Below are positions 58,955 through 64,000 of a DNA stretch of 64,000 bases, one piece after another. The translations under genes and the position numbers were made by a program. The number at the start of each line of letters is the position of its first letter. Positions within the stretch are counted from its first letter, which is position 1. The notes under the pieces were generated by a model. That model searched no databases, was not told the DNA's origin, and was given only the letters and a program-made list of their open reading frames with translations. This DNA comes from Stutzerimonas stutzeri SDM-LAC. Lineage in GTDB: Bacteria > Pseudomonadota > Gammaproteobacteria > Pseudomonadales > Pseudomonadaceae. The stretch lies in contig NZ_AGSX01000043.1 of the NCBI RefSeq assembly GCF_000235745.1, forward strand, positions 145,517-209,516, written 5' to 3'.

Positions 58955-58986
58955 TGGTTCGCGGCCATGGGCCGCTCCTACAATTC
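58955..58986. repeat. REP-like unit
   Basis: On the minus strand this reads TTGTAGGAGCGGCCCATGGC then CGCGAA, a standard Pseudomonas REP unit. It lies in the thiC-cytX gap just before the cytX leader. Confidence 0.65.
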
Positions 58987-59091
58987 TGGCTCTGCCAGCT
59001 CTGTAGGATGGAATCGCCACCAGCGCTTCCGGCGTTCCGCGAAATACACCCGGCTCTGCCGGGTTCCACAACAATTCCTTTGAGACAAACC

Positions 59092-60387
59092 TTGAACATT
59101 CATGGTCGTTATTCCCCCCATCAGCGCATCGCCGCCGAACATCGCGTCTTCGGCGGACGTGATCTGTTTTCCCTGTGGTTTTCCCTTGGCGTCGGCTTGA
59201 TGGTGCTGCAGCTCGGCGCCTTGCTGGCGCCTGGATTGGGCATGCAGGGCGCCTTGCTGGCAATCGTCAGCGGCACAGCGGTCGGCGTGATATTGCTCGG
59301 CGCGGTGGCCGTGATCGGTAGCGATACCGGCTTGTCGTCAATGGCCAACCTGAAGCGCACGCTGGGTGACCGCGGGGCAGTGCTGCCGGCATTGCTGAAC
59401 CTGATTCAGTTGATCGGCTGGGGCGCGTTCGAAATCATCGTCATGCGCGACGCGGCGAGCCTGCTGGCAACCCGTGCATTCGGCGAGCAGAGCTGGCTGA
59501 TCAGCCCCATGCTCTGGACGTTGTTCTTCGGTGCGCTGGCGACGTTATTGGCGATTACCGGTCCACTCACGTTTGTACGTCGAATCCTGCGCAAGTGGGG
59601 TATCTGGCTGCTGCTCGGCGCCTGCGTCTGGCTGACATGGAACCTGTTCGACAAGGCCGATCTCAATGCACTTTGGGCACGTCAAGGCGACCGCTCGCTG
59701 CCCTTTGCGTTGGGCTTCGATATCGCCATTGCCATGCCGCTATCCTGGCTTCCACTGATTGCCGATTATTCGCGTTTCGGCAAGGCGGCGGGTCGGGTGT
59801 TCGGCGGCACGGTGCTGGGCTTCTTCATCGGTAACGTCTGGCTGATGAGCCTTGGCGTCGCCTACACCCTGGCGTTTGCCGATAGCGGCGAGGTTAATGC
59901 ATTGTTGCTGGCACTGGCCGGCGCCGGACTGGGGATTCCGCTGCTGCTGATCCTGCTGGATGAGTCGGAAAATGCCTTCGCCGACATCCATTCGGCGGCA
60001 GTGTCAGTGGGCATTCTGCTGCCGTTCAAGGTCGAGCGGCTGGCACTGGCGATCGGCGCCCTTTGCACCCTGATTGCCTGGTTCGCGCCGCTGGCAAAAT
60101 ACCAGAACTTCCTGCTGCTGATCGGCTCGGTGTTCGCGCCATTGTTCGGCGTGGTGCTGGTGGATCACTACCTGCTGCGTCGGCGCGGACAGCTGCAGGC
60201 CACGGCTGCGATCCTGCGCTGGGAAACGCTGCTGGCCTGGGGATGCGGTGTGGTCGTCTATCACGTGCTTGCCAGCGCCTGGCCTGAGATTGGCGCCAGC
60301 CTGCCGGCATTGTTTCTGTCCGGTGGGTTGCTGTTGGTGTTGAGCCGCTTCGGTGGGACTACGGCACATACGCCGATTACACAATAG
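59092..60387 (+). CDS. cytX: Hydroxymethylpyrimidine transporter CytX (NCS1 family)
   Basis: A membrane protein of about 431 residues with 12 predicted helices, of the NCS1 cytosine/purine permease family (CytX branch), thought to import the thiamin pyrimidine moiety. RVFGGRDLFSLWFSLGVGLM, GWGAFEIIVMRDAA and LPLIADYSRFGKAAGRVFGG are typical. Its place after thiC supports a thiamin role. The start is unclear: no in-frame ATG with a ribosome site exists. TTG 59092 (giving MNIHGRYSPHQ) is used; the frame is open back to ATG 59008, through repeat sequence. No separate riboswitch is seen before it. Confidence 0.82.
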   Translation: MNIHGRYSPHQRIAAEHRVFGGRDLFSLWFSLGVGLMVLQLGALLAPGLGMQGALLAIVSGTAVGVILLGAVAVIGSDTGLSSMANLKRTLGDRGAVLPALLNLIQLIGWGAFEIIVMRDAASLLATRAFGEQSWLISPMLWTLFFGALATLLAITGPLTFVRRILRKWGIWLLLGACVWLTWNLFDKADLNALWARQGDRSLPFALGFDIAIAMPLSWLPLIADYSRFGKAAGRVFGGTVLGFFIGNVWLMSLGVAYTLAFADSGEVNALLLALAGAGLGIPLLLILLDESENAFADIHSAAVSVGILLPFKVERLALAIGALCTLIAWFAPLAKYQNFLLLIGSVFAPLFGVVLVDHYLLRRRGQLQATAAILRWETLLAWGCGVVVYHVLASAWPEIGASLPALFLSGGLLLVLSRFGGTTAHTPITQ

Positions 60388-60609
60388 AGCCGGGTGGGGC
60401 GAACCGGGCCATAGGTGTGCTGCAGGCGTCCTACATTCCCACTTTCCCGCGATTGGCGACACGGCCCGCCCGTACGGGCCAGTTGGCCGATTCTGGCCTA
60501 TCAAAAATTTTCAAAATGCATTTGCACTGCTGAACTTGTCGCCGGAGTTGCGTACTAATCCCGGTTCGCTTTCTTGCACTGAAGCGTAACGACAATAAGG
60601 AAATAGGGA

Positions 60610-61887
60610 ATGAACGCTCAGCATCAAACCTCCTCGGCTGAAGAGATCGACCTCGTCGAGCTGTTTCGCGCCCTTTGGCGACAGAAGCTTCTGATCGTTG
60701 CTATTACGGCAATCGTTACGCTGATCGCGGCCGCCTACGCTTTCCTCGCGACACCGTATTACCAGACCAGAACCTATCTCCGCCCCGTTCCGCAAAGCAG
60801 TCTCGACCAGCTTAATGAGACCGGCATCTACAAGCTCACCCCAGAAGAGGCTATCAACCGAGTAGCCGGTGGGTTGTCCTCCTATGACAACCGGCTCGAC
60901 TTCTTCCTGAACAACCAAGATCTTTTCCAGCAGATCGAAACGCGCGGCGACTCCCTCGAACAGACATTTGCGAACTTCAACGAAGAAGCGTTTGAAGTGC
61001 TCTTCCCGGACCCAAAGCGAAAGGACAATCGCAGTGCCTTTGTTGGGCTCGAGCTGACCTATCCCCAAGGCATGGAGGGTGCTTCGGTAGTCAACGGGTT
61101 CGTCGCGTATGTGCTCGAACTCGAACGTCGTGAAATTGCGGACGACCTGGAAAGCCTAGTCAGGAACCGACTCGCGAGCCTGGACATGAATATGGAGGCT
61201 CAGCGTGCTAGCTATTCAGCTTCCAAGGAAGCGAAAATTGCAACGCTTCTGGAGGCAGATGCCTTGAAGCGCGCCGAGTTGCAGGACGAGCTCACCGCGT
61301 TGCGTGCCGAACTCAAGACCCGCCGAACAAACCGCATCCAACAGCTCAATGAAGCGATCAGCATTGCTGAGTCGCTGGGGATTCGCACACCGACCAGCCC
61401 CTCGGGCATGGCCGAATCGCCTCGTAATGGCACCCAGGTCATTCGCACCGAAGTGACTAATCAGGAGATGCCCCTTTATTTCATGGGTACCGAAGCGTTG
61501 ACCGCTGAGCGTGACGCGCTCGCTGCGCGAACCTCGGACGACTTTATCGAGCCCCGCATCGCCGAGATCCAGTCGGAACTGGCCATGCTCAAAACGAATC
61601 GAGAAGTGGAGATTATGAACGAGCGTGAAGGCGAAGACGTTTACCTGCAGAACCTCGCTGCGCTACGCGAAGAGGCGGCTCGCCTGAAAGGCATCAAGCT
61701 CGACACGGAACGGCTACGACTGGTCCGCCTGGACCAGCCGGCGCTGCAACCACTCAGCCCCATCAAGCCGAAAAAAGCCATGATTCTCGCCTTGGGGCTG
61801 GTGCTTGGTGGGATGCTCGGCGTCTTTGTTGCATTGGTGCGTAGCCTCATAACGCGTAATCAGGAGCCGCACCTCGCCCTTCGCTGA
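60610..61887 (+). CDS. Wzz-family chain-length regulator, copy 1
   Basis: A 425-residue inner-membrane polysaccharide co-polymerase. It has a cytoplasmic N-terminus (EEIDLVELFRALWRQKLLI), a first membrane helix, a large periplasmic coiled-coil region (about residues 55-385) and a second helix in PIKPKKAMILALGLVLGGML with the proline-rich Wzz motif PLSPIKPKKA. It sets the modal length of O-antigen chains made by a Wzy polymerase not in this window. AAGGAAA before ATG 60610 fixes the start. It is a paralogue of the gene at 62329. Confidence 0.88.
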   Translation: MNAQHQTSSAEEIDLVELFRALWRQKLLIVAITAIVTLIAAAYAFLATPYYQTRTYLRPVPQSSLDQLNETGIYKLTPEEAINRVAGGLSSYDNRLDFFLNNQDLFQQIETRGDSLEQTFANFNEEAFEVLFPDPKRKDNRSAFVGLELTYPQGMEGASVVNGFVAYVLELERREIADDLESLVRNRLASLDMNMEAQRASYSASKEAKIATLLEADALKRAELQDELTALRAELKTRRTNRIQQLNEAISIAESLGIRTPTSPSGMAESPRNGTQVIRTEVTNQEMPLYFMGTEALTAERDALAARTSDDFIEPRIAEIQSELAMLKTNREVEIMNEREGEDVYLQNLAALREEAARLKGIKLDTERLRLVRLDQPALQPLSPIKPKKAMILALGLVLGGMLGVFVALVRSLITRNQEPHLALR

Positions 61888-62078
61888 TTTCAGCCGTCCA
61901 CTAGTGTGATGACCGCGCTCCTCCATAACTGGTCTACACGGGCGAGCCATAACCAAATGGTGCGCCCTAGCTGTTCGATAAGGCTGCTCAGCCCCCGTGG
62001 CAGTTGCCACAGCTCAAAATACGCTAAACCCGTCTCGGCGAGATGCACCCGTACGCAGCCCGCCAACCTCCTCCGCTT

Positions 62079-62117
62079 CTGTAGGAGGCCCACCTTCGGG
62101 TGAAGCTATTCGCGCTC
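62079..62117. repeat. REP-like unit in the wzz-wzz gap
   Basis: TCTGTAGGAGGCCCACCTTC then GGGTGAAGCTATTCGCG matches the GTAGGAG-N-TTCGCG layout of Pseudomonas REP units. The 441-base gap 61888-62328 shows no other gene. Confidence 0.55.
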
Positions 62118-62202
62118 AGCCCCGATCTGCAAGCAGTTCCCCCGCCTAAAATACCGCGCGTCACCTGCGACACATCGTCAGCTCTAATGCACGCCGTCCC
62201 GC

Positions 62203-62230
62203 TTGTTTTTTGTGATCTGGGTGGCAAAAT
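62203..62230 (+). promoter_or_regulatory. Candidate sigma-70 promoter for the second wzz gene
   Basis: TTGTTT (62203-62208) and CAAAAT (62225-62230) with a 16-base spacer lie about 100 bases before the GTG start. Both boxes are imperfect, so this is only a candidate. Confidence 0.35.
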
Positions 62231-62328
62231 GGCGGCCCGCAAAACATTACGGAACATTTCCGTTTTCTTGTGGTCGCGACCGGGCGCCGGCATTCGCCGC
62301 GCTGCACACTGATGAGACGGAATTCGAC

Positions 62329-63609
62329 GTGAACGCTGTAGCCTCCCCGCAGAATTTGACCCCCGTTACGCACGATGAGATTGATCTGGTTCAGCTCGTC
62401 AGCGCGCTATGGAAGCAAAAAACGCTAATCACCGCCGTCACTGCATTGGTCGGTGTCCTCGGACTCGTGTACGCCTTGCTCGCAACGCCGTATTACACCG
62501 TCCAAAGCGTGCTGCGCCCAGCCGCCATCAAAGACCTCGATGAGCTCAACCACCTGGGCGTCTACGAGCTGTCACCGAAGCAGGCACTGGCCCAAGTCGG
62601 AATCGCGCTGGATTCCTACGAAAACCGCCTTGAGTTCTTTCGGGACAACCAGCCCTTGTTTGCTGATCTAGCCCAGCCCGGTCGCAGCCTGGAGCAAGCG
62701 TTCGAGGCATTCAACGATAAATCATTCAAACTGCTGCAGCCCGACGCGAAGAAGGTCGAAGGCACCACGCCATTCGTGGGTATTCAGCTGACCTACCCGC
62801 AAGGTCTCGACGGGGTAGAGGTCGTTAACAGTTTCGTCCAGTACTCTCTGACCAACGTCCGCCAGCAGATCGCCGCAGACCTCGATACGCTGATCAGCAA
62901 CCGGCTCAGCCAGCTGGATAAAAAAATGGCCGCCGCTCGTGAGCACTACGATGCCACCAAGGAAATCAAGATAGCCAAGCTGACCGAGGCGGATGCACTC
63001 AAACGTGCCGAACTGAGCGACGAACTGGCTGCGCTGCGCCAACAACTGAAAACACGGCGCGAAAACCGCATCAACCAACTCAACGAAGCCATTCGCATTG
63101 CTTCGTCGCTGGGCATCACCAAGCCCACCACCCCCTCATCGCTTGGCGCCGCCGAGATCACCAGCCAAGGCAGCGTGATCCGCACAGAGGTGAACAACCA
63201 GCAGATCCCGCTTTACTTCATGGGCAGTGACGCACTGGAGGCCGAGCGCAAAGCACTCCTGGCTCGCCGCTCCGACGATTTCACCGAGCCGCGCATTGCA
63301 CAAATCGCCCGCGAACTGAAACTGCTCGAGCACAACCGCCAGATCGAAGTGCTCAACAGCCGCGAAAACGAAGACCTGTTTCTGAAAGACCTCGCGGCCT
63401 GGCGAGAAGAGGCCGCACGCCTGCGTGCCCTGCAGTTTGATACCGAGTCGCTCAAGCTGGTATCCATCGACCAGGCTGCAGTAGAGCCGACCAATCCGAT
63501 CAAGCCAAAGAAGGCGCTCATCGTTGCGCTCGCGTTGGTGCTCGGCGGTATGCTTGGGTTGTTCATCGCGCTGGTGCGAAACCTCCGTCGCCCCGTTCCT
63601 GCGACCTGA
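62329..63609 (+). CDS. Wzz-family chain-length regulator, copy 2
   Basis: A 426-residue paralogue of the gene at 60610, with the same layout: DEIDLVQLVSALWKQKTLI, first helix, long periplasmic coiled coil, and final PTNPIKPKKALIVALALVLG helix. The shared block LKTRR-NRI-QLNEAI to QIPLYFMGSDALEAER is strongly conserved between the copies. GTG 62329 aligns with the start of copy 1 and is preferred; the frame is open from ATG 62203 but that extension is basic and unlike the family. Two Wzz proteins could give two O-chain length classes. Confidence 0.87.
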   Translation: MNAVASPQNLTPVTHDEIDLVQLVSALWKQKTLITAVTALVGVLGLVYALLATPYYTVQSVLRPAAIKDLDELNHLGVYELSPKQALAQVGIALDSYENRLEFFRDNQPLFADLAQPGRSLEQAFEAFNDKSFKLLQPDAKKVEGTTPFVGIQLTYPQGLDGVEVVNSFVQYSLTNVRQQIAADLDTLISNRLSQLDKKMAAAREHYDATKEIKIAKLTEADALKRAELSDELAALRQQLKTRRENRINQLNEAIRIASSLGITKPTTPSSLGAAEITSQGSVIRTEVNNQQIPLYFMGSDALEAERKALLARRSDDFTEPRIAQIARELKLLEHNRQIEVLNSRENEDLFLKDLAAWREEAARLRALQFDTESLKLVSIDQAAVEPTNPIKPKKALIVALALVLGGMLGLFIALVRNLRRPVPAT

Positions 63610-63738
63610 CCATCCATCCGTCGGAACGCTGCTGGCAATTCAGTCTCTCCGAAACTCGGTAGAATCCCCGCTTATTTTTCAGCGGGCTCGTGGCTAGTCT
63701 GTCACGGGCGCCTTGGTGACGTTGTTAAAGGAATAACC

Positions 63739-64000
63739 ATGACCTATCCACAAATAGAACATCACGGTGCCAAGGACGGCGTAACCGGCTCCTGCCATCA
63801 ACTGCTCATTAATGCCGCCACTAGCTTGCTGATCGACTGTGGCCTGTTCCAGGGCAACGATGCATCGATCCCTGATGAACCTGGCGCTGATCGCCTCGCT
63901 ATTGAGTTCCCGCTGGACGGCATAAAGGCGCTGATCGCCACCCACGTGCACATCGACCACGTCGGCCGCATTCCCTACCTGCTCCCGGCAGGGTTCGGTG
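63739..64000 (+). CDS. Metallo-beta-lactamase-fold hydrolase, N-terminal part (cut by the right edge)
   Basis: Only the first 87 codons are present. CHQLLINAATSLLIDCGLFQ is the first beta-strand pair of the fold, and ATHVHIDHVGRIPYLL holds the HxHxDH zinc motif. The HIDHVGRIPYLL form resembles RNA-processing beta-CASP members more than true beta-lactamases, but the part that would show this lies outside the window. AAAGGAAT before ATG 63739 fixes the start. Confidence 0.85.
   Translation, partial: MTYPQIEHHGAKDGVTGSCHQLLINAATSLLIDCGLFQGNDASIPDEPGADRLAIEFPLDGIKALIATHVHIDHVGRIPYLLPAGFG

Noticed and set aside
60388-60609. Searched for an ops/JUMPstart element before the first wzz gene
   Set aside because: No GGCGGTAGC-like sequence was found; only a short GC palindrome near 60466-60481.

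Overview
The window is a stretch of high-GC gammaproteobacterial chromosome. Every recognisable core gene is of Pseudomonas type. The P. stutzeri-like repeats, three-lipoyl-domain AceF, carotenoid genes and gene order point to the P. stutzeri (Stutzerimonas) / yellow Pseudomonas group. Comparisons with P. aeruginosa gene order are from memory; no search was run.

Layout. 1-1797: the end of a carotenoid cluster (crtI end, crtB, convergent crtZ). 1884-6138: housekeeping genes (nitronate monooxygenase, rlmJ, srkA, comF) separated by REP elements. 6232-10768: the biotin operon bioBFHCD, with a BirA-type operator and a -35 box in the comF-bioB gap. 10893-18602: a small flagellar-rod-like protein and three paralogous acyl-CoA dehydrogenases with a diguanylate cyclase gene between the first two. 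18692-18936: an RsmY-type regulatory RNA gene with two GacA boxes. 19208-22626: msrA and the phosphodiesterase gene dipA. 22737-23264: a small exported protein. 23333-27991: the pyruvate dehydrogenase operon aceE-aceF. 28267-32181: glnE and ilvE.

32257-49966 is the lipopolysaccharide core region. waaF, waaC and waaG build the heptose/glucose inner core. waaP, wapP-like and wapQ-like genes and a double-kinase gene encode kinase-fold enzymes. A carbamoyltransferase and three glycosyltransferases follow. On the opposite strand lies an O-antigen ligase fused to a kinase-like domain, followed by a decayed acetyltransferase gene that was once translationally coupled to it. msbA (lipid A-core flippase) and hldE (ADP-heptose synthesis) close the block. 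The part from about 42.0 to 46.5 kb looks more AT-rich and less codon-biased than its surroundings, as expected for an exchangeable outer-core/O-antigen locus.

50018-54743: a leftward group (hypothetical protein, aldo/keto reductase, FAD oxidoreductase, EmrE-like SMR pump) and divergent waaA (Kdo transferase). 54834-60387: a TolC-family outer membrane protein, then a TPP riboswitch, thiC and the HMP transporter gene cytX, forming a thiamin module. 60610-63609: two paralogous Wzz-type chain-length regulators, which fit the presence of an O-antigen ligase. The window ends inside a metallo-beta-lactamase-fold gene.

The most interesting points are the tandem GacA boxes at rsmY, the WaaL-kinase fusion with a degenerate catalytic loop and its dead coupled acetyltransferase, the density of kinase-fold domains in the core locus, the rod-like 88-residue protein beside the biotin operon, and paired RpiR-family-type operators between aceE and glnE. 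I saw no phage, IS element, CRISPR array, tRNA or rRNA.
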